Below, piece after piece: positions 36,230 through 46,081 of a DNA stretch of 64,000 bases. Position numbers and translations under genes: made by a program. Source of the DNA: Streptomyces sp. NBC_01454 (lineage in GTDB: Bacteria > Actinomycetota > Actinomycetes > Streptomycetales > Streptomycetaceae); the NCBI RefSeq assembly GCF_036227565.1, contig NZ_CP109460.1, forward strand, positions 1,798,001 through 1,862,000. Direction: 5' to 3'. Position 1 is the stretch's first letter. Each line of letters starts with the position of its first letter. A model generated the notes under the pieces. The model was not told the DNA's origin. It saw only the letters and a list, made by a program, of their open reading frames with translations, and ran no database searches.

Positions 36230-38689
36230 ATGACGCAGCCATCGAGTCCGTCGCCGACCGCCACCTACCGGCTGCAGCTCCAGCCGGACTTCCCGTTCGC
36301 CGCCGCGGAGCGGGCGGTCCCGCATCTTGCCGCCCTCGGCGTCTCCCACCTGCATCTCTCGCCGGTGCTGGAGGCGGTGCCGGGGTCCACGCACGGCTAT
36401 GACGTGGTCGATCATGCGACGGTCCGGGCCGAACTGGGCGGCGAGGCGGGGCTGCGGGCGCTGGCGGCCACGGCCCGGTCGCACGGCCTCGGGCTGGTCG
36501 TCGACATCGTGCCGAACCACATGGCCGTGCCGGAGCCGCTGTCGCTGAACGGGCCGCTGTGGCAGGTGCTGCGCGACGGCCCGGCGTCCCCGTACGCGCG
36601 GTGGTTCGACATCGACTGGGACGCGGGACACGGCGGCCGGCTGCTGCTGCCGCTGCTCGGCGGCCGGCTCGGCGAGGAGACCCGGCAGCTGCGCGTCGAC
36701 AGCGAGGTGCTGCGGTATCACGGGCACGCCTTTCCGCTGCGTCCCGGTACCAAGGGGCTGCCGCTGCCCCGCCTCCTGGACGCCCAGTGGTACCGCCTCG
36801 CCTGGTGGCGGCTGGCCCGCAGCGAGCTGAACTACCGCCGCTTCTTCACCATTTCGGAGCTGATCGGGATCCGTGCCGAGGACCCCGAGGTCTTCGAGGC
36901 CACCCATGGCACGGTGCTGCGGCTGCTGCACGAGGGCGTCATCGACGGGCTGCGCGTCGACCACCCGGACGGGCTGGTGGACCCCGGCGGCTATCTGGCC
37001 CGGCTGCACGAGCGGACCGGCGGCCGCTGGACGGTGGTGGAGAAGATCCTCAGCGGTGACGAGCGGCTGCCGGCGGGCTGGGCCTGCGCGGGCACGACGG
37101 GTTATGACGCGCTGCGGCACATCGACGGGCTGTTCGTCTGCCCGCAGGGCGCGGGGCGGCTGTTCTCCCACTACCGGGACTTCGTCACGCCGCTGGCCGA
37201 CGAGGGCGGCGACTGGGAGGAGACGGTGCGCCGGGCCGCGTACGAGGTCGTCACCCACGACCTGGCCGCGGAGGTCGAACGGCTGGTGCGGACCGCGGCC
37301 CGGATCAGCGCGCGCGTCCCCGCGCCGGGCGACCACGCACCGTGGGCGCTGCGCCAGGCCCTGCGCGAACTGCTGGTGCGGCTGCCGGTCTACCGCCCCT
37401 ACGCCGCCGAGCCGGGGCAGGCCGCGCACGACGCGGCGATGCTGGGCGCGGTGGCCGCGCGGGCACGCACCGCCTTCCGGGTGCCCGAGGAGGCACGGGC
37501 GGTGGACCTCGTCCACGATCTGGCGCTCGGCCGTCTCACCGACGACCCGGACCACGACAGCGCGGACTGCGCCGACTTCACCGCCCGGTTCGCCCAGACC
37601 GCGTCCGCGCTGCGCGCCAAATCCGTGGAGGACACCGCCTTCTACCGCTATCCGGTGCTGCTGTCGGCCTGCGAGGTCGGCGGCGACCCCGGCACGCCGG
37701 CGCTCGCCCCCGCGGCGTTCCACGCGTACTGCGCGCGGATGCAGCGGGAGCGGCCGGAATCCGGCACCGTGCTCTCCACGCACGACACCAAACGCAGTGC
37801 CGATGTACGGGCGCGGATCGCGGTGCTGTCGGAGTGCCCCGACCGGTGGCGGGACGTGCTGGGGGCGATGCCCGGCACGGCGGTGTGCGAGATCGGCGGC
37901 GACCGGGCGGGCGGTGCCGGCCCCAGGGATCCGATGGTGTCGTGGCTGGCATGGCAGACCGCGTTCGGCCTCGGGACACCGGCCGGCGGACCGGCGGCGG
38001 ACCGGGTGGCGCCCGCGGTCCTCAAGGCGGTGCGGGAGGCCGGGCTGCGCACCACGTGGACGGAGCCGGACACCGGCTACGAGGAGGCGGTCGAGGAGTT
38101 CGTCCGCAACGGCCCGTGCGGTCCCGCGGCCGCCCCGCTCACCACGCTGGGGGATGAGCTCGCGCCGTTCATCCGCGCGAACGTCCTGGGTGCGGCGCTG
38201 CTGCAGCTGACCATGCCCGGCGTGCCCGACCTCTACCAGGGCACCGAACACGTGCAGCCGGAACTGGTCGACCCGGACAACCGGCGCCCGGCCCGCTTCC
38301 GCCCCGAGCTGCTCGACGCGCTGGACGGCGGAGCAGCTCCGCACGACCTCTCGGGCGACAAACTCCGGCTGACCGCCACGGCCCTGCGCCTGCGCCGCGA
38401 CCATCCGCAGTGGTTCGGCGCCACGGCGACCTACGAACCGGTGTACGCGGAGGGCCCGGCGGCCGAGCACTGTGTGGCCTTCTGCCGCAGCGGCCGGGCC
38501 CTGACGGTGGTGACCCGCCTCGCGCTGCGCCTGGTCGAGACCGGCGGCTGGTGGGACACCCTGCTGCGCCTCCCCCCGGGCGGCCCCTGGCACGAACTCC
38601 TGACCGGCCGCACCCTCCCGGAGGGCGCCGTCGTGGGCCTGAACGAGCTGCTGGACGAGTCACCGGTGGCGCTGTTCGTGCGGGGGTGA
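36230..38689 (+). CDS. treY: Maltooligosyl trehalose synthase
   Basis: This 819-residue GH13 enzyme turns the reducing-end alpha-1,4 bond of maltodextrins into an alpha,alpha-1,1 bond. The N-terminus is typical (TATYRLQLQPDFPFAAAERA, then VSHLHLSPVLEAVPGSTHGY). VDIVPNHMAV is the conserved region I, GLRVDHPDGLVDPGGY carries the nucleophile Asp, and VVEKIL the acid/base Glu. The late STHDTKRSADVRARI supplies the third acidic residue. The ATG at 36230 has only a weak purine-rich upstream site. A longer open frame begins at 36128. With glgX and treZ it completes trehalose synthesis from glycogen, a stress and spore-germination sugar in Streptomyces. Confidence 0.93.
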   Translation: MTQPSSPSPTATYRLQLQPDFPFAAAERAVPHLAALGVSHLHLSPVLEAVPGSTHGYDVVDHATVRAELGGEAGLRALAATARSHGLGLVVDIVPNHMAVPEPLSLNGPLWQVLRDGPASPYARWFDIDWDAGHGGRLLLPLLGGRLGEETRQLRVDSEVLRYHGHAFPLRPGTKGLPLPRLLDAQWYRLAWWRLARSELNYRRFFTISELIGIRAEDPEVFEATHGTVLRLLHEGVIDGLRVDHPDGLVDPGGYLARLHERTGGRWTVVEKILSGDERLPAGWACAGTTGYDALRHIDGLFVCPQGAGRLFSHYRDFVTPLADEGGDWEETVRRAAYEVVTHDLAAEVERLVRTAARISARVPAPGDHAPWALRQALRELLVRLPVYRPYAAEPGQAAHDAAMLGAVAARARTAFRVPEEARAVDLVHDLALGRLTDDPDHDSADCADFTARFAQTASALRAKSVEDTAFYRYPVLLSACEVGGDPGTPALAPAAFHAYCARMQRERPESGTVLSTHDTKRSADVRARIAVLSECPDRWRDVLGAMPGTAVCEIGGDRAGGAGPRDPMVSWLAWQTAFGLGTPAGGPAADRVAPAVLKAVREAGLRTTWTEPDTGYEEAVEEFVRNGPCGPAAAPLTTLGDELAPFIRANVLGAALLQLTMPGVPDLYQGTEHVQPELVDPDNRRPARFRPELLDALDGGAAPHDLSGDKLRLTATALRLRRDHPQWFGATATYEPVYAEGPAAEHCVAFCRSGRALTVVTRLALRLVETGGWWDTLLRLPPGGPWHELLTGRTLPEGAVVGLNELLDESPVALFVRG

Positions 38690-38877
38690 GGGCTGGTGGG
38701 GCGGGGCGCAGCCATGCTCCGGCCCGCGCCCTGAAATGCGGTTGCGGGTCCGCGCAGGGCCGGCAGCATGGCCGCGTACGACCGATTTCCCTTCAGCAAG
38801 GAGCAACGGAATGCGCGGATTCCTCGGAACTACTCATCGCCCCCACCGGACGACAGTTCTTGAGGACTTCACCTTCC

Positions 38878-39238
38878 ATGCTTCCTTCGCACACCCTGAA
38901 CATCGGGATTCTCGCCCACGTCGACGCCGGTAGACCAGCCTCACCGAGCGGCTGCTGTTCGACGCCGGCGCCATCGGCCGGCTCGGCAGTGTCGACGCCG
39001 GTGACACCCGTACGGACACCGGCGAGCTGGAGCGGCTGCGCGGCATCACCATCCGCTCGGCCGTCGTCTCCTTCACCGTCGGCGGGGTCCGGATCAACCT
39101 CATCGACACCCCCGGCCACGCCGACTTCATCGCCGAGGTCGAACGCGCCCTGGGGGTGCTCGACGGCGCCGTGCTGCTGCTGTCCGCGGTGGAGGGCGTG
39201 CACGCGACCGGCCGGTGCGGCGGAGCACGGGGCGGGTG
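38878..39238 (+). pseudogene. Truncated, frameshifted ribosomal-protection (OtrA/TetM-like) gene
   Basis: The start, LNIGILAHVDAG, is the GTPase G1 region of tetracycline-type ribosomal protection proteins. The next codons should encode a lysine and threonine (GKT), but one base is missing at about 38932, shifting the frame inside the P-loop. In the shifted frame the protein continues as [60 protein letters not shown] and [11 protein letters not shown], a very close family match. It then stops abruptly near 39238, leaving under a fifth of a 640-residue gene. No intact copy is in the window. It lies between treY and the FHA gene, both on undisturbed DNA. Confidence 0.85.
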
Positions 39239-39320
39239 AGCTGAGGCGGCGGCCGCACCCCGGGGTGCGGCGCGGCCGGCCGGGTGCGGGAGACCGGCGC
39301 GGGCCCGCCGCGCCGCCCGC

Positions 39321-39866
39321 TCAGCGCTCCGTCAGGACGTAATCCACCTGACCGAAGGTGATGTGGTCGCCGGGGCCGACGGGCACCTCGCCCACCACCC
39401 GGCGGCCGTTGACGCAGGTGCCGTTGGTGGAACCGAGGTCGCGCAGCACCCAGCCCTTGCCGGCGCTGCGGAGTTCGGCGTGGGCCCGGGAGACCGTGTC
39501 GTGGTTGAGGCGCAGGCCCACGCCGGGCGCCCGCCCGATGAGCAGCGGGAGCGGGCCCGGCGCGGGCAGCAGCAGCTTCGGCAGCCGCTCCCTGCTCCAG
39601 GCCCGGCGCACCCGGATGTGGAAGGCCGAGGCCCGGCCCACCATCCGCAGGACGGTGCCCTGGACCTTGCCGCGGCTGGCCAAATCGGCGGTGGCCACAT
39701 CGATTTCGGACTGTTGCTGGGCGGTGAGCACGAGTTCCAGTCGCCGCAGAAAGGTGTCCTGGGACAGGCGTCCCTGCGCCGCGCCGTCACGCAGCAGATC
39801 AAGAGCGCGTTCCCGGTCCGCATCCGACGGGCGCGCCGGACGCGCGGGGAACTCGAGCGAAGTCAT
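39321..39866 (-). CDS. DUF1707 plus FHA-domain protein
   Basis: This 181-residue protein joins two modules. Residues about 12-65 are a DUF1707/SHOCT-like helix (PSDADRERALDLLRDGAAQG, then FLRRLELVLTAQQ). Residues about 110-181 are a forkhead-associated domain that binds phosphothreonine: LLIGRAPGVGLRLNHDTVSR, HAELRSAGKGWVLRDLGSTNG, TCVNGRRVVGEVPVGPGDHI. The GR..SRxH..N.T.N pattern is intact. FHA proteins read Ser/Thr kinase signals; no kinase gene is nearby. The ATG at 39866 lacks a strong ribosome site. It is opposite in strand to the trehalose genes. Confidence 0.85.
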   Translation of the reverse strand: MTSLEFPARPARPSDADRERALDLLRDGAAQGRLSQDTFLRRLELVLTAQQQSEIDVATADLASRGKVQGTVLRMVGRASAFHIRVRRAWSRERLPKLLLPAPGPLPLLIGRAPGVGLRLNHDTVSRAHAELRSAGKGWVLRDLGSTNGTCVNGRRVVGEVPVGPGDHITFGQVDYVLTER

Positions 39867-40054
39867 ACCGCGATTCTCGGGCTCCCGCGAGCCGCTGTCC
39901 AGGCGATGTGGCCGCGCGGACGGTGCAGGTGGGCGGGCGGGTCGAAGCAGCGGGCCGCGGGATGGCGCGAGATGGCCGGTGTCGACGCGCGGGGCCGGCC
40001 GGCGGTGCGCGGGCATGCTTTCTTCGTCGGGACCGCGAACGAAGGAGGACGGCC

Positions 40055-41836
40055 GTGCTGTTCGAGGTGTGGGCGCCGGGTGCCGGACGGGTCGCTCTCC
40101 AGTGGGCGGGGGACCGCGCCGGGGAGCCGGCCGTCGTGCTGGAGCGCGACCCCGGCCGCGCGGGGTGGTGGCGCACCGAGGCCCCGGCCCGCGACGGTGA
40201 CCGCTATGCCTTCCGGCTCGACGACGGGCCACCGCTCCCCGATCCGCGGGCCGTCCGGCTGCCGGACGGCCCCGGCGGGCCGGGTGCGGTCGTCGAGCAC
40301 GACCGGTTCCGGTGGCGGCACCCCTGGCCCGGCCGCCCGCTGCCCGGCGCGGTGCTCTACGAGCTGCACGTCGGCACCTTCACACCCGAGGGCACCTTCC
40401 GTGCCGCCGCCGCACGGCTGCGCCACCTCGCCGACCTGGGCATCACCCATGTCTCCCTGATGCCGGTCTGCCCCTTCCCCGGCGAGCACGGCTGGGGGTA
40501 CGACGGGGTCGCGCCCTGGGCGGTGCACGAGCCGTACGGCGGGCCGGACGGCCTCAAGGGGTTCGTGGACGCCGCGCACGGTCACGGTCTGGGCGTGCTG
40601 CTCGACGTGGTGCACAACCACCTCGGCCCGTCCGGCAACCCCCTCCCGGCGTTCGGGCCGTACTTCACCGAGACCCACCACACCCCCTGGGGCGCGGCGG
40701 TCAATCTCGACGCCCCCGGGTCCGCCGAGGTGCGCGGCTACTTCCTGGGCAGCGCGCTCTCCTGGCTGCGGGACTTCCGGCTCGACGGACTGCGGCTGGA
40801 CGCCGTCCACGCCCTGCACGACGACGGCACCCCGCATTTCCTGGCCGAACTGTCCGCCGCCGTCGATGCGCTGGCCGGGCAGCTGGGGCGGCCGATGTTC
40901 CTCGTCGCCGAGTCCGACCTCAACGATCCGGGGACCACCGCACCGCGGACGGACGGCGGTCTCGGGCTGCACGCCCAGTGGAACGACGACTTCCACCACA
41001 GTCTGCACACCGCGCTGACCGGCGAATCCCAGGGCTACTACGCCGACTTCGCGCGCGCCCCGCTCGCCGCCCTCGCCAAGACGCTCACCGGTGGCTTCTT
41101 CCACGACGGGACCCCCTCCGGCTTCCGCGGCCGGGCCCACGGCGCACCCCTCGACCTGCGGGTGACACCCGCGTACCGGCTGCTGGCCTACGCCCAGACA
41201 CACGATCAGGTCGGCAATCGCGCACTCGGCGACCGGCTCGCCGCCGGGCTCTCCCCCGGCCTGCTGGCCTGCGCCGCCGCCCTCGTGCTGTGTGCGCCGT
41301 TCACCCCGATGCTGTTCATGGGCGAGGAGTGGGGGGCGACCACACCGTGGCAGTACTTCACCTCGCACACGGATCCGGAGCTGGCGGAGGCGGTACGGGC
41401 CGGGCGGCGGCGCGAGTTCGCGGCGCACGAGTGGGCCGGCCGGGCCGGGGACTGGCCCGATCCGCAGGACCCGGCGACCCGCGACCGCTGCGTCCTGGAC
41501 TGGGCCCAGCCGGCCCGGGAGCCGCACGCCACACTGCTGGCCTGGCACCGCACGCTGCTGGCGCTGCGCCGTGAACTGCCCCCGCTGACCGATCCGGATC
41601 CGCGCCACACCGCCGTCCGCTTCGACGAGCAGGCCCGCTGGCTGCTGCTGCGGCGGGGCCCGCTCCGGGTGGCGGTCCACCTCGCGCGGGACGCCACGGC
41701 CGCCGTCCCCGTCGACGGCGCGGGGCGGGGCGGGGCCGGGCTGCGGGCGCTCGCGGGCTGGCCCGGCGCGGTGCTCCCCGGCGCGGACGGGGTGCTGCGG
41801 CTGCCGCCGGAGTCGGCGGTGGTGCTGGGGCCGTAG
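40055..41836 (+). CDS. treZ: Maltooligosyl trehalose trehalohydrolase
   Basis: This 593-residue GH13 enzyme releases trehalose from TreY products. The N-terminal domain (VLFEVWAPGAGRVALQWAGD) leads to GAVLYELHVGTFTPEGTF and the barrel. Visible catalytic segments are LLDVVHNHLGPSGN, LDGLRLDAVHALHDDG (Asp), LVAESDLNDPGT (Glu) and YAQTHDQVGNRALGDRL (Asp). The GTG at 40055 is chosen because GAAGGAGG lies 6 nt upstream. It is separated from treY by the broken OtrA-like gene and the opposite-strand FHA gene, so it probably has its own promoter. All key residues of the family appear present. Confidence 0.93.
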   Translation: MLFEVWAPGAGRVALQWAGDRAGEPAVVLERDPGRAGWWRTEAPARDGDRYAFRLDDGPPLPDPRAVRLPDGPGGPGAVVEHDRFRWRHPWPGRPLPGAVLYELHVGTFTPEGTFRAAAARLRHLADLGITHVSLMPVCPFPGEHGWGYDGVAPWAVHEPYGGPDGLKGFVDAAHGHGLGVLLDVVHNHLGPSGNPLPAFGPYFTETHHTPWGAAVNLDAPGSAEVRGYFLGSALSWLRDFRLDGLRLDAVHALHDDGTPHFLAELSAAVDALAGQLGRPMFLVAESDLNDPGTTAPRTDGGLGLHAQWNDDFHHSLHTALTGESQGYYADFARAPLAALAKTLTGGFFHDGTPSGFRGRAHGAPLDLRVTPAYRLLAYAQTHDQVGNRALGDRLAAGLSPGLLACAAALVLCAPFTPMLFMGEEWGATTPWQYFTSHTDPELAEAVRAGRRREFAAHEWAGRAGDWPDPQDPATRDRCVLDWAQPAREPHATLLAWHRTLLALRRELPPLTDPDPRHTAVRFDEQARWLLLRRGPLRVAVHLARDATAAVPVDGAGRGGAGLRALAGWPGAVLPGADGVLRLPPESAVVLGP

Positions 41837-42098
41837 CGCGGGCGGCAGCACGGTGGGGCGCTCGGCTGAAAAGGTGAATGGCTGTCAGCCTCCCTTGTGC
41901 GGCCATCCCCCGGATGGGTTACTGGTGCTCCTACCAGGTGGGCCGCCCGTCCCTCCGCTGGGGAGAGGCGGCGGTCGGTCCACGGGTGAGCGGGCTCGGC
42001 TGGCATCAGCATGGCGTCGCCCGGCGGAGGGTTCCGCCAGTCGGCGCCGACACGGGTGTCGGCTGGTGGGTGGCTCCATTCCGTCCGAGGAGGACGTC

Positions 42099-42779
42099 TT
42101 GCGAGCCATCCATGTTGTGCGCGCCCTGCTGGCGGCCGGTGTGCTTCCGCTGGCCTTGGTTTCCGCTCCCACCGCCCACGCCGCGCTCCCGGTTCAGGTG
42201 GCGTGCGGCGAGTCGGCGCTGGTCGATGCGATCAACCACGCCAACGCCGCCGGAGGCGGCAGCCTGACCCTCGCTCCCCTGTGCACGTACACCCTGACCA
42301 GCGCCCACAGTGCGGGCGGATCGGGGCACCCGGCGGGGTTGCCGAACATCACCACCCCGATCTCCATGACCGGCCTCGTCACACAGATCACCCGGGCACC
42401 GGGCGCACCGGCTTTCCGGATCTTCGAGGTCGACGGCCCGCCCCAGGTCCCGGGTGCCAACGGCCGGCTCAGCCTGACCACCGTGACGGTCAGCGGTGGT
42501 GACGCCGGCCTCGGTGTGGGCGGGGGCATCGCCAACCTCGGCGGCGCGGTGACGCTCACCAGCAGCACGGTCAGCAACAGCAAGGCGTCCTACGGCGGCG
42601 GCATCTACACCGACGGCGCACTGACGCTCACCAGCGGCACCGTCAACGGGAACACCGCGGGCGTCGCCGGCGGCGGCATCTTCACCAACGCCGGGACGGC
42701 GACCTTGACCGCCAGTCCGGTCTTCGGCAACCAGCCGACCGACTGCGATGCCCCGCCGCCTGCCGTCCCCTCCTGCTGA
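42099..42779 (+). CDS. Exported right-handed beta-helix (Pmp-like) repeat protein
   Basis: This 226-residue protein is predicted to start at TTG 42099, which has GAGGAGG 6 nt upstream. It opens with a signal peptide (AIHVVRALLAAGVLPLALVS, cleaved near AHA). The mature part contains ACGESALVDAINHANAAGGG and repeated GGGI motifs (VGGGIANLGGAVTLTSSTVS, YGGGIYTDGALTLTSGTVNG, AGGGIFTNAGTATLT), the hallmark of polymorphic-membrane-type beta helices. It ends with a short Cys-Pro tail. Such proteins are secreted or surface-bound and often adhesive; no enzyme motif is visible. The 41837-42098 gap shows no other gene. Confidence 0.72.
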   Translation: MRAIHVVRALLAAGVLPLALVSAPTAHAALPVQVACGESALVDAINHANAAGGGSLTLAPLCTYTLTSAHSAGGSGHPAGLPNITTPISMTGLVTQITRAPGAPAFRIFEVDGPPQVPGANGRLSLTTVTVSGGDAGLGVGGGIANLGGAVTLTSSTVSNSKASYGGGIYTDGALTLTSGTVNGNTAGVAGGGIFTNAGTATLTASPVFGNQPTDCDAPPPAVPSC

Positions 42780-42849
42780 AGACGGCCCGGCGCCGCACGC
42801 AACTACGGCTTCCCGGGCCGCAGTTGCGTGCGAGTGCTGCCGCGGGGGC

Positions 42850-44367
42850 TCAGGACGGGTCGTAGACGTAGGGCAGGGCGTTGCTGTTCCCGGCCGGGGT
42901 GTGCGCCACGACATTCACCGTGCCGGGCGCGCCGCCCGGCGAGGTCGCGACGACCTGGGTGTCGGAGATCGCCGCGAACGACGTGGCCTGGCCGCCGCCG
43001 AAGGTCACCGCGTCGGTGTAGGTGAGGTTGCTGCCGCCCAGCACGATCGCGTCGCCCCCGAGACCGGAGCCGTGGGAGGGAGTGAGGCTGGTCAGGACCG
43101 GCGCGCCGAGGTACATGTAGTGCGGGTTCCCGGTGGCCTCGGTACTGGTCCCGCCCGGTGTGGTCACGGTGACGGTGACGGTGCCCGAACCGGCCGGCGC
43201 GGTCACCGTCAGCTGACTGTCGGAGACCACGGTGATCGCAGTGGCCGGATTCCCCCCGAAGCTCACCGCGCTGGTCAAGGTCAGACTGCTGCCGAAAATG
43301 GAGACGGTGTTGCCTCCGGTGACCGGACCGAGGTGCGGGGACAGGTCGTTGACCGTGGGCGCGGCGAGGTAGAAGTACGGCAGCGGATTGCTGGTGCCCC
43401 CGGCGGTGGTGACCGTGACATTCACCGTGGACGGCGGCCCCGTGGGTGCACTGACGACGATCTGAGAAGCGGTGTTGCTGAGCACGGCCGCCGGATTGTT
43501 CGCGAACTTCACCGACGTGGCGGCCGAAAGATTCGCCCCGCTCAAGATGACGGCATTTCCGCCCGACGTAGGCCCCGCGGTCGGAATGAGACTCGTGAGC
43601 ACCGGCACAGCAGCGGCCACATACGAATACACCAGCGCATTGCTCGTACCCCCCGCCGTCGTCACCGTCACCCCCACCGACGACACCACCCCCGCCGGCG
43701 CGATCACCACCACCTGAGAAGCCGTATTACTCACCACAACCGCCGGAGTGACACCGAACTTCACCGACGTCGCACCCGAAAGATTCGCCCCGCTCAGGGT
43801 GACGGTATTGCCGCCCGCCGTAGGCCCCGAGGACGGACTGAGACTCGTGAGCACCGGCACAGCAGCGGCCACATACGAATACACCAGCGCATTGCTCGTA
43901 CCCCCCGCCGTCGTCACCGTCACCCCCACCGACGACACCACCCCCGCCGGCGCAATCACCACCACCTGAGAAGCCGTATTACTCACCACAGCCGCCGGAG
44001 TGACACCGAACTTCACCGACGTCGCACCCGAAAGATTCGCCCCGTTCAAGATGACGGCATTTCCGCCCGAGGTGGGCCCCGAAGTGGGATTGAGGGCGGT
44101 GAGTACGGGGGCCGCGACCGAGGTGTAGGTGAAGAGGACGTTCTGGGTGCTGGTCCCGGTCGGTGCGGTGACCGTGACGGTGACCGTGCCGGTCCCTGCG
44201 GGCGTGCCGGCCGTGATCTGCGTATCGCTCACGAGGAGGAAGCTGGCGGGGTTGGGACCGAACTTGACCAGGGTGGCGCCGGTGAAGCCGGAGCCGGCGA
44301 TAGTGACACTGGTATTGCCTTCAGGAGCACCTTGGTTGGGGCTGACGCCGGTCACTACGGGGGCCAT
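42850..44367 (-). CDS. Six-repeat IPT/TIG-domain protein
   Basis: This 505-residue protein is made of six immunoglobulin-like IPT/TIG units of about 84 residues. Each has the pattern PVxTxLxPxxGPTxGGNxVxLxG followed by ATSVKFGxxPA and GTSNALVYxYVAA. Examples are VLTALNPTSGPTSGGNAVIL and VLTSLSPSSGPTAGGNTVTL. Two middle units are nearly identical at DNA level. No signal peptide or membrane anchor is present (MAPVVTGVSPNQGAPEGN), which is odd for domains usually found outside the cell; a non-Sec export route or a tail/spike role is possible. The ATG at 44367 follows AAGGAGA. It is probably co-transcribed with the next IPT gene. Confidence 0.85.
   Translation of the reverse strand: MAPVVTGVSPNQGAPEGNTSVTIAGSGFTGATLVKFGPNPASFLLVSDTQITAGTPAGTGTVTVTVTAPTGTSTQNVLFTYTSVAAPVLTALNPTSGPTSGGNAVILNGANLSGATSVKFGVTPAAVVSNTASQVVVIAPAGVVSSVGVTVTTAGGTSNALVYSYVAAAVPVLTSLSPSSGPTAGGNTVTLSGANLSGATSVKFGVTPAVVVSNTASQVVVIAPAGVVSSVGVTVTTAGGTSNALVYSYVAAAVPVLTSLIPTAGPTSGGNAVILSGANLSAATSVKFANNPAAVLSNTASQIVVSAPTGPPSTVNVTVTTAGGTSNPLPYFYLAAPTVNDLSPHLGPVTGGNTVSIFGSSLTLTSAVSFGGNPATAITVVSDSQLTVTAPAGSGTVTVTVTTPGGTSTEATGNPHYMYLGAPVLTSLTPSHGSGLGGDAIVLGGSNLTYTDAVTFGGGQATSFAAISDTQVVATSPGGAPGTVNVVAHTPAGNSNALPYVYDPS
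43589..44052. repeat. Near-identical 252-bp-period repeats inside the IPT gene
   Basis: About 210 bp beginning near 43589 (ACTCGTGAGCACCGGCACAG from 43591) recurs 252 bp later from 43841 with only scattered changes. The period equals one 84-codon IPT unit, showing recent duplication or gene conversion. Confidence 0.85.
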
Positions 44368-44518
44368 GACGCTCGTCTCCTTCTCGTACCGCCGGGAACG
44401 GTCGCGCCCCGGCGCGCGGTTGCCGGCCGGGGCGGAGGCGTCGCCGCCCGTCCGCGTCATGCGCTGCGGACGGGCGGCGACGTGGTGGTCGTACAGTCGG
44501 TGCCGGTGGAGCCGGCGG

Positions 44519-45310
44519 TCAGATGATGGTGAAGGCCTGGGCGTTGGAGTTGCCGCCGCAGGTGTGGACCGTGATGGTCCCGGCGCCGGCGGCGAGTCCG
44601 CCGGGCACGGTGGCGACGAGTTGGGTGCCACTCACGGGCGTGAAGACCGCGAGGGCGGTGGCGGTGGCACTGTCGGTGAACGTGACGCTGTCGACGCCGA
44701 CGAAGCCGGTTCCGTTGACGGTGATGTCGTCCCCCGCCGTACCCGACGTGGGAAGCACCGAGGTGACGGCCGGCGCGAGGTAGTAGTCGACCAGCGTGGT
44801 GCCCGAGGCGCTGGTGCCGCCGGCGGTGGTGATGGTCACCGGCTGGGTCGAGACGGTACCGACCTGGCCCGGGTTGGCCGGCGCGGTGAAGGTGACCTGG
44901 CTGGACTGGGTGGGGCTGACGGCCACGTTGCCGACGCTGCCCACCCCGACCTGTGTCCCGGAGAGGAAGTTGGTGCCGAACAGCGTCACCGAGCCGCCGG
45001 TGGCGGCCGATACGCAGGCCACGCTCAGCCCTGTGGTGGTCGGGGTGGCGATGACGAAGAACGGCAGCGCGTTGCTGGTGGCGCCGGCGCTGCTGGTGAC
45101 GCTGACGGATACCTGGCCGGAGCACGGCGCCGTACTGGGCACCACGAAGGTGACCAGGGTGGCGGTGACGCTTGTCGGGGTGACAGCCGCCGAACCGAAG
45201 TTCACCCTCGTGGTGGTGGCCAGACCGGTTCCGTTGATCTGGACGGTGTCCCCGGGTTTGCCCTGATTGGTGGTGGTCGTGGTGTCCACCAACGAGGTGA
45301 TGGTTGCCAT
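44519..45310 (-). CDS. Three-repeat IPT/TIG-domain protein
   Basis: This 263-residue protein starts MATITSLVDTTTTTNQGKPG and carries three IPT/TIG units, seen as VQINGTGLATTTRVNFGSAA, GGSVTLFGTNFLSGTQVGVG and SGTAGDDITVNGTGFVGVDS. It lacks a signal peptide. GAAGGAGAG precedes the ATG at 45310. It lies upstream of the larger IPT gene, 151 bp apart on the same strand, with matching repeat architecture, so they probably act together. Function is unknown. The 45311-46081 interval upstream (770 bp) shows no gene; it should contain the promoter. Confidence 0.82.
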   Translation of the reverse strand: MATITSLVDTTTTTNQGKPGDTVQINGTGLATTTRVNFGSAAVTPTSVTATLVTFVVPSTAPCSGQVSVSVTSSAGATSNALPFFVIATPTTTGLSVACVSAATGGSVTLFGTNFLSGTQVGVGSVGNVAVSPTQSSQVTFTAPANPGQVGTVSTQPVTITTAGGTSASGTTLVDYYLAPAVTSVLPTSGTAGDDITVNGTGFVGVDSVTFTDSATATALAVFTPVSGTQLVATVPGGLAAGAGTITVHTCGGNSNAQAFTII

Positions 45311-46081
45311 GAGCTCTCTCCTTCGAATGTGCCGCTCTGCCGGGGGTGGGCAGGAGCAGGCGGGTGGCTGACCCTGTCCGCAATCGCAGGGAGATGTCCC
45401 GGCGGGGCGGGAAGGTCGTGTGAAGACCCGTTGGGCGGGCACCTGGCGCGGGTCGTCCCGTGTGCACTGACGCGGCGCCGCACACAGGGCGCCGTCAATC
45501 TCGTGTGAGTTGATTAAAGCCAAGGGATGAAGGAGGCGGCAGGTGGAATTGACGCAGCGAGAGTTTGATAGGTAAATAGGCTGAAAGGCCGTTGGCCGAC
45601 CCCTTCCGCCGTTGCGCGCCCCCGGTGGGTACCGCTCAATCCCACTGACAACCGCCCGTGTTGGCGTGCGCGGCGTCATGTTCCCGCGGGGCGGCATCAT
45701 GGGGGTCGCGGCACGGCACCATGGCGACACGAAATCCGTTACAGGGACGTCCTGTTGGGGCCGGCGGGATCACGGCGGGGACTCTTCGGACGTCGCATGA
45801 CGTGCGGCAGAAGGTGCGTCCCTCGTAGGGCCGGCCGGAGCTTCCGTGCCCGGGGGTCGAAGCAGTGGAGGCCCCTCGATGGGGCGACCCCGGCCGCGTG
45901 GGCAGACGCCTCCTCGGCCATGAACTGTCGAGGTACCGGCAGGACGGATCGGCGGCGGCGAGCCCCGGCCAAATCGGCGGCCGGCCAGCCCACTTCGAGA
46001 CCGGGGCCGAGGCAGCTGCCGGGGCCGGAGCCGTCCGATACCGAGGCCGGGCCGGTCTTCACACCGGCCGAACCCCCAGCC

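Noticed and set aside
45311..46081. Frames in the 770-bp gap upstream of the IPT genes
   Set aside because: All are arginine/proline-rich with no ribosome site or family resemblance; treated as non-coding.
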